Source of the DNA: Engraulis encrasicolus
Lineage: Eukaryota > Chordata > Actinopteri > Clupeiformes > Engraulidae
NCBI RefSeq assembly: GCF_034702125.1
Contig: NC_085880.1
Coordinates: 19,405,528 to 19,469,527 of the forward strand
Length of the DNA stretch: 64,000 nucleotides
Direction of reading: 5' to 3'
The translations under genes were made by a program, and so were the position numbers. Numbering within the stretch: the first letter of the stretch is position 1; every line of letters begins with the position of its first letter. The notes beneath the pieces are model-generated. The model was not told the origin of the DNA, searched no databases, and saw only the letters and a list, made by a program, of their open reading frames with translations. This document shows positions 34,996 to 55,586 of this stretch, in pieces.

Positions 34996-35330
34996 TAGGG
35001 TGGGGAACCATTTTCACTCAAGGGGCCACTTCAAATGTTATAAAGTCCTGCAAGGGATGTATGAACACATACCAGGATTTCCCCCTGCACTTTAGGCCTA
35101 GGCCTATATTGAAGGCAGATACCTTTACAACAGACCACACCTTCACTAGGTCTTCTGAAAATACAACTTGATTGTATTGCAAGTGAAATTTCTAAGATTT
35201 CTTTACAAAACATGTCATATTTCATGTGAAACTGCATAACATTAAAATTAAACTGCATTACATTATAATCTGGCCGGATAAGACGGCCTCAAGGGCCGTA
35301 AACTGCCCTCGAGACTAGGTTCCCCACCCG
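34996..35330. mobile_element. Intact hAT-type MITE (335 bp)
   Basis: The ends TAGGGTGGGGAACC and GGTTCCCCACCCG are inverted. The 8-bp flanks ATTTAAAC / ATTTAACC (34988-34995, 35331-35338) are a near-perfect duplication. This is the uninterrupted counterpart of the split copy at 11796-11891 plus 17471-17634. Confidence 0.8.
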
Positions 35331-35946
35331 ATTTAACCTAAGGACCAGGTGAAGTTTCATTAAATTGAATTGTTGAACAGCCCTAATATGGAGGTAGAGA
35401 ATAACACTATCAACAACATAAGTAGGCTATTGTGTATGTGCATCCCATGTGATGCATACATAAAAAGGGAACAACTTTGGGATACCATATGACTGAAGCA
35501 TAAGCGGGACCAGATAAATGAGTGGAAATAAACACTCGTCTGTATGGAAATCTGCCCCATAAAGGTAAGTTCAAACGATGATGTCTGATGATACTTTACA
35601 ACGTTACATTTTAAACTCTTCTGTTGAATATCACTTATTGCCAATGTCATATCAAGTCTCCTTGTGGTGGTGTGTAGAAAATGGGCACTTGGTACAATTA
35701 AGATTTGGAAATATCCATAATACCCCAAACACCCTGCATCCTATAAAATACAACACTGTGAGCCTTTTAAAAGTCAAGAAAAACAGCTAATTCTGCGATG
35801 AACAAACGTGAGGGTTATTCTGTAATCTCCTAAATAAAATGACTGGGCCTACTTGACACCTCTGAGAGCCTTATTGCTGAAGAAGCGCATTCACTAAGGA
35901 AAACAAGACCCCAAATGTCCACCAGATGTCTCTCTTTTGCCTCCAG

Positions 35947-36024
35947 AAATCAGTGCGCACGCTGTTCCAGTATGGAGAGGCCAATGTACCCAACATACTG
36001 TTCAACGCCTGGCGCAGACAATAG
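35947..36024 (+). other. Orphan terminal-exon-like ORF
   Basis: After a good acceptor (TTGCCTCCAG, 35937-35946), a 25-codon frame containing RTLFQYGEANVPNILFNAW runs to TAG at 36022-36024. The composition looks protein-like and the acceptor is strong. However, I recognise no family, and nothing upstream between ppp4r3b and here looks like the rest of a gene. It could be a relic exon, an unrecognised small gene's last exon, or chance. Confidence 0.25.
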
Positions 36025-36469
36025 AGACTGTATAAAGTCGACCATGATAACCGGTGGACTGTAAGGTTAAATTAATAAACTGCAGTCCTATGTGAGCCGT
36101 TCTCCACACAACAGATTCCAGTGTTATATGATAGATAATCCGCACAAAACCAACCGATCTACACAGCCCTGTTTGATGTTGCGTGACATTCAATTCATTA
36201 GCCTCCATCCACTTACAGGGCTTGTTGAAGTATATGATGTGGCACTAATAACCTAGCGTACAGTGTGCTTGTGTGTTTCTTCCGGAATGCGAATTTACAG
36301 TGTGTCTACCGTGTGCATGATGTTCATCATTTTTATCATTCTATGGCTAATATGGCCTGCACTTACGTATTCTGGGAAATTAATAATTGATAACAAATAG
36401 CCTATGAATGAGTAAACCGCCGATACTAGGTTATACAGTCAACATCTGGCTCTATTTCTTTCCCCATCT

Positions 36470-37313
36470 CAAATTGTACACGCGTACGTCTGGCGGAGGT
36501 AGACACACAAGGGTGCATCGATGCTTCTGGCGGCGCAACGGGAGGAGGCGGTGCTTGGTCTCGCGCACAGCAGAATCCTCTCACCCCACCGGCAGATTTG
36601 TGCCGTTACTATTCCGACAGGCTACGCTCATCTGCTGGAAAGATAGACTGAGTAAAGTAGAGTAGAACCGACAAAAAAAGTATACTCTCCACGTATGTCC
36701 CCCCCCCCCTCTTTTTAAAGGATACAATATTGTGACGCGTGCCATTCAAGGCACGCGCCGGTTGGAGAACTAGCTGGATTTGGGACTTCAAGATTTGAAA
36801 GACTTCTCACAGGTCGCTTCTGGAGGAATTTTGAATTTTCTTCAAGATTTGTCATCAGGATGTAAATTCAACGGATTCTTTCTAAAACCAAACACGTCTT
36901 CTGGGGGAAGTGTGCGCCTTTGGCTTATGTGGAAGCTTGCAGGAATCACTAACCTATTGAGAGAACCGCGGAATAATCAATGGGATCATTCGACTTTTAT
37001 TGAGAAATGCAAGGCATTCCTTGGCTGAGTGAAGAAAGGTTAACAGGCTTCCATTTATCAAGGCTTGTTGGACTAAAGGCCATCTCCAGGCTTTCTTTTA
37101 ACAGTTCTCTACTACGACAAAAGCTGCATAACTGAGGCTATGCATGAACTCTATCTTCAAAATGAGTGTGTGTTTAATTAAATCAACCACATGAGTAGCC
37201 AGCCTCTAAATTGAGGTCGCGCGCTGAGGACTGGCAAGAGGACCATTCAACTAACCCCATCTAGCTAATAAAAAGCTAGATTAATTTGTATCTGATATTG
37301 AGACGACGACAAA
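36470..37313 (+). promoter_or_regulatory. ccdc88a promoter / 5'UTR region
   Basis: A CpG-rich patch at about 36480-36620 (CGCGTACGTCTGGCGG, GGCGGCGCAACGGGAGG) precedes the first coding ATG at 37314. A perfect 8-bp stem with 6-nt loop (CGCGTGCC-ATTCAA-GGCACGCG) lies at 36736-36757. The start site and any noncoding first exon cannot be fixed by eye. Confidence 0.45.
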
Positions 37314-46046
<8,733 letters not shown>

Positions 46047-46946
46047 GTGAGCTGAAAGTGTTTCCTCTTTTTTGGGATGCTAAGGGGAAATTGCAGAGCA
46101 GTTCCATCTTTTTGGAGTTGGGTCATTTCACGTGCAAGACAATTTGGGACCTGGATTTTAAAACAACTTGGTGTGCCTTTTTAGTGCCAAAGTAGAACCC
46201 CAGAACTGAATTTGCATGAATCTGGCATGGATTTGCATGACTTCTTTACTGCCAGATTCCTTTCTTTAGTGTTTGTTTGTGTGAGAATGATTGGTGACTC
46301 CTAGATGCTTCTAGACCGGTGTTTGACGCTACATTTTATTTTAAAACGTCTCTTTCCGTGGCTGAAAAAGAACAACATTGTAAATGCTCTTCTTTTGGAG
46401 AGGTTCGTTAAATCCTGAATGCATGCCATGAATGGGAATAAAACGCATTGAAAGCCTCTCAGAGCGAGTGGCTGGCACTATGAAAACGTACATGGCGTCT
46501 GAAGGCCAGGGCCCTCGTCTCGTTTGCAGATGTCTGTGGCCGGTGTGATGTGGAGAGCAGGGCTTCCATCCAGATGGCAGAGGGCCCCGTCTAACACAGC
46601 AGGCACGCCAGAAATGTGTTGGGTAGCGCCTCTGTCCCACAGATGTGGCTGCCTCGCTCTCCCCACTCCACAAATTGGATGTGGAGGAGGGAGGAGGAGT
46701 GGGGTTGGGGGTGTTTCTCCTCCATTGCTCCTTCTTTGATTATTTATAGTGTCTTTGGGAACTAAGTACTTTGGATGACGTCATGTTGACATGTTTAGGT
46801 TTAAAATCTGATTGCTTGAAGTTTTTTGTAAAGTCAAGTGCACTTTCTTGTCAAAAATCTATGTAACGGGGTTAGCGCAGAAGTTTGAAATTGCGTTTGA
46901 CTAGTCTCCAATGTACAGTTAAACTACCGGTATACATTGACAGTAA

Positions 46947-46947
<1 letters not shown>

Positions 46948-47034
<87 letters not shown>
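46948..47034. repeat. (CA)n microsatellite
   Basis: A pure CA run of about 87 bases, 400 bp upstream of a GT run of opposite strand sense (47439-47561). The two could pair as a long inverted repeat. Confidence 0.97.
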
Positions 47035-47038
<4 letters not shown>

Positions 47039-47437
47039 CCTGTGCACCATGATTCTGTGCCTTTCAATCCATCACTCACGAACGTGTTTGTTTTTTAGAG
47101 TGTTTGCATGCGACTTGAGTTTTAAGTCTGTTGGCCTTGTTTTGGTGTGGGGGGAGTGGTGTGGATTTTCCCCTGTCGTTCAGTTCTAGAACTAATTTGA
47201 AAATAAACTGTTGCTGCTCCTCACTTAAGGCCCCTCCTCCTCCTTTATGAGGGGACTGGGGAGGGATGGGATTCTGACTGACTAAAGCTTTTGAGTAGAT
47301 GTAAGCAAGTAGATTTTGTTATGCGATAAGCTGCTTAGTACATCTGTTAAACAGCCACAGACTTTGTGCAGAGTTTGTGAGCACATGTGTGTGTCTGTGT
47401 GTGTGTGCTGCACAAGTGAGGTAATTGGGGAAACTGT

Positions 47438-47566
<129 letters not shown>

Positions 47567-47987
47567 GCGTGCGCAGGGACGCCAATGGGGTAATGCAGGG
47601 GAGCATTACATTGTATGTGTTGGGTGATGGGGCCTTTTCAGATGACTTTGTCTTGGACCCGGTCAAAGCTGTCAGCGGCCGTGTGTGTGCATGTGGCAGA
47701 GAGCATGGCCTGTCACTGTAAGCAAAGTAGCGACTTATTGGAAATTGCTGAGATGACAAACCTTACATTGTTATTAAGGATTTTAGTTATTACAGTGTGC
47801 TGCCTTTGTGTGTAAGGCGCCACCGCTGGGTAAGATAATTGAGGATCCAGAGGTGGCTCTACCCTGAATAATAACCTGAAAATGTGTCTGATGCAGCTCC
47901 CATGGCAACGCCTCCAGGAATGTGTTTATAGGGGTTTGTGTGTCGATTGGAGACCAGCGGTGTGCACCCCGCTATGCTTGTTTGGTG

Positions 47988-48410
47988 CAGTGTTGCCAGA
48001 TGGAAAATGCTGAATTATCGTACCAAAACTTCAAAATTATCGTTTTGGAGGGGGCTTTTTGGGAGGAAATTATTGTAGGAGACCCAAATTGTTGTTTCAA
48101 GTCATCTAAATGGACTGAATGACAACTCAGAAATTATCGTACATCCTGGTTTTTTGATCGTTACAGAGGACAAAATGTACAAAATTATGGTACAAATACG
48201 ATAATTGAAGTAAATGATAGATTACTGTTAATGCTCCCAGTTGTTTATTGGCACGACATTTCGGACCTTAGTCCTTTTTCAAGTGCAACAGTGTTGCGGA
48301 CATCTATCATTTACTTCAGTTACTTTATTTTGTTCAGCATCTGTGCCACTGATGTGCGCGCATTCTCTACCTTCACAAATCCAATAATTGTTATACATCT
48401 GGCAACACTG
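47988..48410. mobile_element. hAT-like MITE with CAGTGTTGCCAGAT ends
   Basis: CAGTGTTGCCAGAT at the left and ATCTGGCAACACTG (48397-48410) at the right are perfect inverted ends, shared with the short element at 33151-33257. The flanks GTTTGGTG / TTTGGGTG suggest a decayed 8-bp duplication. Inside, 48215-48320 has an inverted ATGATAGAT...ATCTATCATTTACTTCA pair and a GACATTTCGGACC motif, perhaps a second insertion. Confidence 0.7.
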
Positions 48411-49942
48411 TTTGGGTGACTAGTGGTGCTCCCACTTTGCTGTGCTGTTGTCAAGGTCACCGAGAATCTCACCTCAACACCCCGTCAGCCATTTCCTCAC
48501 GTGTCATCTCGAGGGGAAAACATGACATCCGAAATGATTGATGGAGCCTTGTTCATTGTGGAGCTCCAAACTTGAGACTGGTGTCACTCCCAAGAGGCAT
48601 CTCATCTGACTGTCACTCATCACTTATTACTGGCCCAGAGATGGTGGATGACTACCAAAAACCAAAAAGTGCTGCTTGATGCCTATTCAAAGCAAAGCGA
48701 TCGTTGAAGAGCAACCAATTTGTAACATTCCAAGAGCCTCATCAGAGTTCCATTGAAGAGACTTGACTAGACCCCCCCCCCCCTTGACTAGCCTCAGTGG
48801 GTGGGTTTCATGAAAGCCCCAGTGCCTATATTTGCTCCCACCCCCTTCTAACCTAATTTTTTTTTCTGAGAATTGTTTTGAATGTCAGTCATGTGGTTTT
48901 AAGTTTTTAATCGCTGATGGTGCCTGACAGAGCTGTTTGGAAAAGCGTGCCTCGTCCGAAATGAGTCCCATCACTGACTCCACAGCAGTGATGTATTAGA
49001 GTATAGAAGAGAAGGGAGAGATTGCCCCTCTTCATCCTAAATTGAGTGTCACTATTCGCACCAGTGAGAGCGGATCAGCTCCAGCTTTGGCCAATCGCTC
49101 CTTCAAAGACCTCTCCTAATAGGGTCAGAAGAGATGTTTTGGCAGGGCCAGACTGCATGAAAGCACTGACTTTAGCAGACTTTGGCAGTGTGGCTGCCGT
49201 TTAAGAAAGTACAGACTTTAGCCTGTGACTGCTGCCCTTTTTAATCTTCCCGGCACGGGAGGCTAAGGTTCATTCCAACAACGATAAAAGTGTTAAGAGC
49301 ACCATGAATGAAGCCGTAGATTGGGGGCACGGTCTGCTGAACTCAACTGCCCTGCCCTGCCCTGCCCACGCTTGGATGGTGTGAAAACGTTTGGCTCTTT
49401 GCAGCAGGTCCTCACGCACATCCAAGAAGACTGTGCGTGCGTGTGTGCGTGCATGTACACTACAATATGCATGCGCATGTGTTCATGTGCGTGTGTGATT
49501 GTGTGTGCGCACACATTTTTGTGTGTTTCAGACCTCACCGTCAGACTTCACAGTCCCAGACAGATGGCATGTGTGCGTTTTTTGTTTTTTTGGGCCGAGA
49601 CGTTTTGGAAGGTCTGTCATCTCATTCAGCACATTCACATACAGTATAAGTGACTTCCAATATGGAGCAGCTCTGTCTTGGCATCGTCAACATGTGCGCT
49701 GTAATGCCCTGGCCTCTTTGGCAGTACATTATTAATGCAGACTCATAAAGGAGTGGATGTAATAAGTGGTAATGGCCCATTTACAATAACGTTGGCAGCC
49801 GTGCCGTAGTCAGTCTGGAGCCTTCAGTTCAGTTCAGAGCAGAGGCCGAGAATGAATGACGGATTTAGAGAGAGCGAGGGTGAGAGCAGGGTAGCTGACA
49901 TGGGGGGGTAAAGGGGTCTGTTGTCCCGGGCCCGGGGAGTGG

Positions 49943-49984
<42 letters not shown>

Positions 49985-50199
49985 GAGAGAAAAGAAAGAG
50001 AAGGCTAGATGGGCAATGAAGGAGGGGAAGAAAAGAAAAAGAGAGCTTTTGTGATCTTCACGCAAAAACTTGAGAAAAGAGGATTATGAACTTTGGTTAT
50101 TCCTCATTCCGCTGACTCAGCTCCTTCCCCATATTGAGGGAACTCACTAATTAACTCTGCACGTTTCAGGCCATCACAAAGGCTGCAGCTACTCAGGGA

Positions 50200-50265
50200 G
50201 GAGGCACACACACAGGCACACACACACACGCACACACACACGCACGCACACACACACATACACAT

Positions 50266-50304
<39 letters not shown>

Positions 50305-50400
50305 CACACACACGCACGCACGCATGCAACACAGACACACACACATGCTCATACAGACACGCATGCATGTGAACACAGACACACACACACACACACACAC
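50200..50400. repeat. (CA)n / (CGCA)n microsatellite block
   Basis: CACACA and ACGCACGC units alternate over about 200 bases. A separate GT run follows at 50547-50599. Confidence 0.95.
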
Positions 50401-50542
50401 ACTTGCTATCTCACTTCCTAAGGCTCAGGGGACACCCGAGAGACACTGAGGATGACTTTGAGCAGAGGTTAGTTAAAGTGGGACGCTGCATAATTCCATA
50501 ATAATTGCAGGATCGTGTGGCACCACGCCTCTGCAGAATTAA

Positions 50543-50604
<62 letters not shown>

Positions 50605-51019
50605 GTGGCAGGGGGTTGTGCGTGATTGCGTGTGTTTAGTTTGACATTCTTGTTGAAATATGTTCAGGTGTTTAATAAGTCAGGAGAGAAGACGTGGGAG
50701 GGTGTTGAAAACAAGAATGCTTTGAAGCAGCGGAAGGCTTTGACTCACAGATATGGAACAGCTGATGTGTAACAGCTTACTCTAATGATTAACAGGGAAA
50801 TATGATTCTTGAGCTCATTCAGTTTTCCATCAGCTGGCACATGTATTTTTGGATGAGGGGGGAAAAAAAAGACCAACTTCACATGACTGTACGGAGATGC
50901 TTTTCAGTCAGTCACAACTAGTAGTTCTGTGTGGCCTACATATTTGCTTATGTGTGAGTTACAACTTACAGTGAAAACAGAGGAGAGAATGATATCCAGG
51001 ATAGTTTCTTATTCTATGA

Positions 51020-51375
51020 TACCGCTGAGCTAAGGACCAGCCTGTTAGTTCAGCACTACGCTACTGTCTTCATAGGGCTTCGGGAGGGAGGTTTACTAAC
51101 GTCCCACGCCACATCCTGCTAGTTGGCCTACGTTACACTCACCCCACTAAACCTCACTCCCATCACGGGTCAACGGCACCAATGTAACTGAGGTGCGACA
51201 CTCAGGGCTCGAACCCGCCACCTCCTAGTCAACGCTCATGTTTGGGCATGGGAGGCACAACACAGTACCGCTGAGCTAAAGGACCAGCCCAATAGCTCAG
51301 CACTACCAATACTGAAGCTTCGGGAGGGAGGATTACTAACATTCGACGCCACACTGTGCTAGTTGACCTCCCTTA
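51020..51375 (-). repeat. Two tandem tRNA-derived SINE copies, antisense
   Basis: On the minus strand, the copy ending near 51287 has a tRNA-like head GGTCCTTTAGCTCAGCGGTA (A box) and GGCGGGTTCGAGCCCTGAG (B box). The phrases CCGCTGAGCTAA.GGACCAGCC, TAG.TCAGCACTAC, CTTCGGGAGGGAGG and CTAGTTG.CCT occur twice, about 240 bp apart, so two copies lie head to tail. Confidence 0.65.
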
Positions 51376-51572
51376 TTGTGCTATGGTAGGACTCTGCTCC
51401 CACAATGGGCTGTGGTAAGACTCTGGGCAACCAATCACTCAATCATTGGCAGCTGATGGAGTCGTTGTGTCGTTCATTGGCCACGAGGGAGTTCGGGATG
51501 GCTTGCCCTCTGTCACCATGCTCCTCAAAGACAATACAGCTTGAACAATAGGCAGAGCAATTCTGTTTATGG

Positions 51573-51745
51573 CACTGGTTCTCAACCTTTTTTGAACAAA
51601 TGCCCCCTTGTCCTTGCATCATAAGCCTCCCAACACCCCACTTAGTATTTCAAAATAAAATATCATCCCATCCCCAAATACCATCCCCTTCTCAGCTGTA
51701 TCCATCTCAACGCCCCCCTGGGGCTCCTCAATGCCCTAGGTGCGA
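51573..51745. mobile_element. hAT-type MITE fragment related to 8435-8673
   Basis: It starts CACTGGTTCTCAACC and shares CATAAGCCTCCCAAC, CCCACTTAGTATT and CTCAACGCCCCCCT with the pnpt1 intron 23 element. The right end is not found. Confidence 0.6.
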
Positions 51746-52265
51746 GATGCATGCTTGTTCACTGTAAATAGTGCAAGATATATGGCTTGTTCCCAATTGA
51801 TTTGTAGTGAAGGAATAAACAACTCTGATTTATAATATCGGTTATCAGTCTCATGACATGGCTGTTTTTTTTGGTTCTTATGCTCCATATCATCTGTGGG
51901 CAGCTAATAATAATACACACCCTTGTGCACATTTTATCCAATTTTGGAAGCGAGGAAATTACTTGTTTGTAAAACAAACACACAATGACTTTGGTTCACT
52001 CGGGTACTTACACTTGGGTTTTTAAATAGAAGGTCTCTGGTGCAAATAAAGTGGTGGTCCTAAGGGGTGGAGTTCTGTTATGACTGACTGTTGAACAGTG
52101 CCCTATTCTCAGATAGCCCCAAGGCCCCAGCCTACAGGAGGAGGTGGCGGAGGCGAGGGGCAGACTGGGGGTGCATGAGTTCAGCCCCCGCCATGTGACT
52201 CAGTGTTTTCATGCCCTCCTTAAGGCAGTTGCTCAGTAGCCACACTGTAGTTAGACCCCACAGTT

Positions 52266-52600
52266 ACGCCATTAGCTGTAGATTAATGTTTCCACGGCTG
52301 TTGTCGCCCTGAGAAACCCAGACCTGTCCAACATCATGCATGGTTCTCCTCTGGGTACCCAGTCGCCGTAGTAGATCTCATGTTAGTTATGCCATCAACG
52401 TTAGATCAACGTTGCCTCACCGTTGTCGCCCTGAGAAACCCCAGACTTGTCCAACATCTTGCATGGTTCTCCTCTGGGTACCCAGTCGCTACAGAAGACC
52501 TCAGGTTATGCCATCAACGTGAGATTAATGTTCCCTCAGCGTTGTCGTCCTGAGAAACTCAACCCTGTCCCCCATGCATGTTAGTAGTTCTCCTCTGGCT
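52266..52600. repeat. Minisatellite, three ~120-bp units
   Basis: Three tandem units share the order TTATGCCATCAACGT, AGATTAATGTT, GTTGTCGCCCTGAGAAAC, CTGTCCAACAT and CATGGTTCTCCTCTGGGTACC. Units start near 52266, 52390 and 52508, and the third is the most diverged. Confidence 0.85.
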
Positions 52601-52737
52601 TGGCTTTGAACCCCAGCACCACAGAAGGCCAGTTTGTTTTTCAAAGCTCACAAGGGGCGGGCTCCTGTCGCCTTAGAAACACAAAGACAGCCTGTTAGAA
52701 GGCTATGCAGGCTCCATGTCCAGACCCGGGGGGAGCG

Positions 52738-52937
52738 TGCGTGTGTGTGTGCGTGTGTGCGTGTGTGCGTCTGTGTCTGTGTCTGTGTGTGCGTGTGTGT
52801 GTGTATTTCTAATGTGCGTGTGTGTTTTCCCCCCTTTCTTTTTTCGCCGTCTTGGAAGCCATAGTGGAAATATTGGGATGGAATGCATGCAGCCTATGTC
52901 ATTATGGGGAAGCTCAAGCCAGCCTACTAACCCCCTT

Positions 52938-52969
<32 letters not shown>

Positions 52970-53046
52970 CACAGACACACTGGACAGAGACACACACAGA
53001 CACACACACACACACAACTGTCCAGCCCAGCAAAACACATACTGTA

Positions 53047-53139
<93 letters not shown>

Positions 53140-53229
53140 GTCTCTCTCTCTCTCTCTCTCTCGCTCTCTCGCACGCACTCTCACACACACTCTCACACTC
53201 ACACACACACACTCACACACACTCTCACA

Positions 53230-53304
<75 letters not shown>

Positions 53305-53349
53305 GCGCGCGCGCGTTCTCTCATTCGTTCGCTCGCTTTCTCTCCCCCT

Positions 53350-53384
<35 letters not shown>

Positions 53385-53392
53385 CCGCAAAC
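52738..53392. repeat. Compound (GT)n, (CA)n, (CT)n, (CG)n microsatellite complex
   Basis: It holds a GT/GC run (52738-52803), CA runs (52938-53080), a long CT run (53083-53162), CA/CT mixture (53170-53220), a CA run (53225-53302) ending in GCGCGCGCGCG (53303-53315), then another CA run (53351-53380). The CA-CG junction is strictly alternating purine-pyrimidine. Confidence 0.95.
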
Positions 53393-54345
53393 CACCACAC
53401 CCCGTCTCCGTCCCCACCCCTTTTCCCACTCCACCCTCAGGGCTCACCAGCCAGCCTCTCTTAGAGGGAGCCTTGTGCTTTGCACGTTTTATTTAATTTG
53501 GGACTGGGAGGCCTTAACTCCCAATGGTCATCTGGTGACATGGCGTGGCAGCCACAGCAAATTGGTTTATTAGGCCATGCCTGGGCTGTTTTCACTACCA
53601 GACCCTTCATACATGCATGCTGCATACATACACACATACAGTACCTACACTGCAGCAGTACTCACTCAGGCACTCAGTCCAAATGCCAGTGGAGCTGTAC
53701 AGTATGTGTGTGTATGTGTGGAGCTGTACAGTATGTGTGCCTGTGTCTCAGCCTCTCCAGAAGTGCATCCATGGCGAGGAGGTAAGCATTCCATTCCATG
53801 GCTGACCTGACCGGGCGAACACACCATCGTCGACAAGAGTAAGCGACACAGAATTGCTAGACGAAGTGACACAAGCGATAGAGTTGTCAGAGTATGCCCG
53901 TTAAAAGCAGAATGCAAACATTCCGCTGTGGTGGGTGAAGTCCAATTACAAACTGTCTCTGAAATTGTCTCTAGTCGCCCAAATAACTTTTGCGACCCAA
54001 TACAAAGTCAATTACTTCCGTTGCCGGAGTCGCTGCAGTCGCATCTGGTCTATTCGTGCCATGAGAGGTGCATCCATCACCTCCCTGGCGATGAGGTAAA
54101 CATTCCACCCCCCGGAAGGTGCTGGTGGTTACTATGGTCTATCCCTCCCTCCCCTGATCGGAATGATGCCGCTGGCTACTGTGATCTATCCATCAACCCC
54201 CTTGCCTGGCCTGGCCTGAGAGGAACTGGTGGCTACTGTGGGTTTGTGTCATTGTCCCTGATGGCTAGCAGATGCTTGTCTGGTTGTTCTTGCGTCACCC
54301 CTACCCTCCTCCTCAGGGACATGCCGGGGGGGTGTTAATTCCTAA

Positions 54346-54495
54346 AACACGGTTTAGAGATAAACATGGCTAAATTAACCTACACCTTTCTAATAGATAG
54401 CCCACGTGTGTCATTTAAGATCTGAAAATGAGGATGCCAGCCTCCTCTATTAGGTGATTTACCGCAACCTCAAGGTTAACTTAGCCTGGAATACT
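54346..54495. repeat. Dispersed repeat, relative of 19346-19645
   Basis: It shares GTCATTTA, GAAAATGAGG, TCTATTAG and CTCAAGGTTAACTTAG with ppp4r3b intron 1. It begins near a CCTAAAACACGGTTTAGAGA segment. Confidence 0.4.
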
Positions 54496-55169
54496 GGAGT
54501 AGAGGAGCACAGTAGGGACTGCACTAAAGAGGAAGGTGTTGGACGTTTGTGTCACTTTACAGTTTTTGTGTGAGGTAGCTTTTAAATCTGATGATGATGA
54601 TGATGATGATGAGAAACGCATGGCCCTTGAGTGTGCAAATCCCTCCACCAGCCCTCCTCCGCATCATCTCGTTTTATGAGCGCTTTTATTGGCCGACGTC
54701 AGACGGCAGACTCTTGAATCATTATCCAGTCGCCGCCACCACCGGCCTCCTGTCACACGTGAGGAATGTTTCAAAGCTGAGACTGTGGTCTAGGGTTTCC
54801 CCCCTGGCCATGAAAAGTGATCTTTCTGAAACGCTCAGAGCAATCTGACTGGAACTGCACTACAAAAGCTGTGTATAAAAATGTGTGAGTTGTTGCTCTC
54901 TCCGTTTTAAACTTGGAAAAGATATGTTGAGTAGCTTACCGCCACAGGTTAGCAAGAGAATGGAGTGGCATTTAGCTGAATCACTCACTCGTTGAAATGC
55001 TGAAATGGAAAGTTACGCTGTTTAATTGCCCTGCTGGTTGCAGATAAACAGGCCACAGGTATTCATTGGAAGGAGGCGAGATTAGTTTTATTACCTTCCA
55101 CACTTTGAATGACTGAAGTGAAGTGAAGTGGGCTCCATGTGCCAAGAGTGTCTTAGTTCATTTACTGAG

Positions 55170-55384
55170 CTTGTCCTTGACAGGGTTGCCAGATGAGTGA
55201 TAATTTCCAACCCAAACAAATGCACATAACCTGCCTGGCAGGACTAAATCCCGGACTAAAGAAAAACCTGCCCAAATGCCCTTCTCACCGTTTTTTTACC
55301 CGCAGACAGCCGTCCTTAGCAGCCCAATTGGGCGGGAAACTACCCAATTTGGCAACAATCTGGCCCCGGAGTGTCAAGGACAAT
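55170..55384. mobile_element. MITE-like element with GTTGCCAGAT motif
   Basis: TTGTCCTTGACAGGGTTGCC at the left faces GAGTGTCAAGGACAATG at the right. Internally, GTTGCCAGATGAG and CCAATTTGGCAACAATCTGG are also inverted. Ends are approximate. Confidence 0.5.
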
Positions 55385-55487
55385 GCCATCTGACCTGACT
55401 ATGTCCCATAGGCCTGTGTGGTGTTGGTAGTGGTAGGAGAGGCAAGCAGGGGAAGCTAAGTGCTCTGTGAGCATATGTCAAGGGAGT

Positions 55488-55512
55488 GTAGGCAGGCAGG
55501 CAGTCAGGCAGT

Positions 55513-55584
<72 letters not shown>

Positions 55585-55586
55585 CT
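55488..55586. repeat. (CAGG)n tetranucleotide microsatellite
   Basis: About 24 CAGG units with two CAGTCAGG interruptions near the start. Confidence 0.97.

Noticed and set aside
36780..37028. 82-codon ORF in the girdin leader, possible upstream ORF
   Set aside because: It begins at a TTG, not an ATG, and has no recognised similarity.
50441..50470. GAGACACTGAGG after an AG, possible girdin exon 4 start (ETL...)
   Set aside because: The frame gives ETLRMTLSRG and a stop within 12 codons, with no similarity to girdin beyond three residues.
52266..52600. Possible CRISPR-like array because of regular units
   Set aside because: The units are ~120 bp with no short repeat/spacer alternation, and the host is a vertebrate.
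52716..53573. 285-codon ORF through CA/CT repeats
   Set aside because: A microsatellite artefact.
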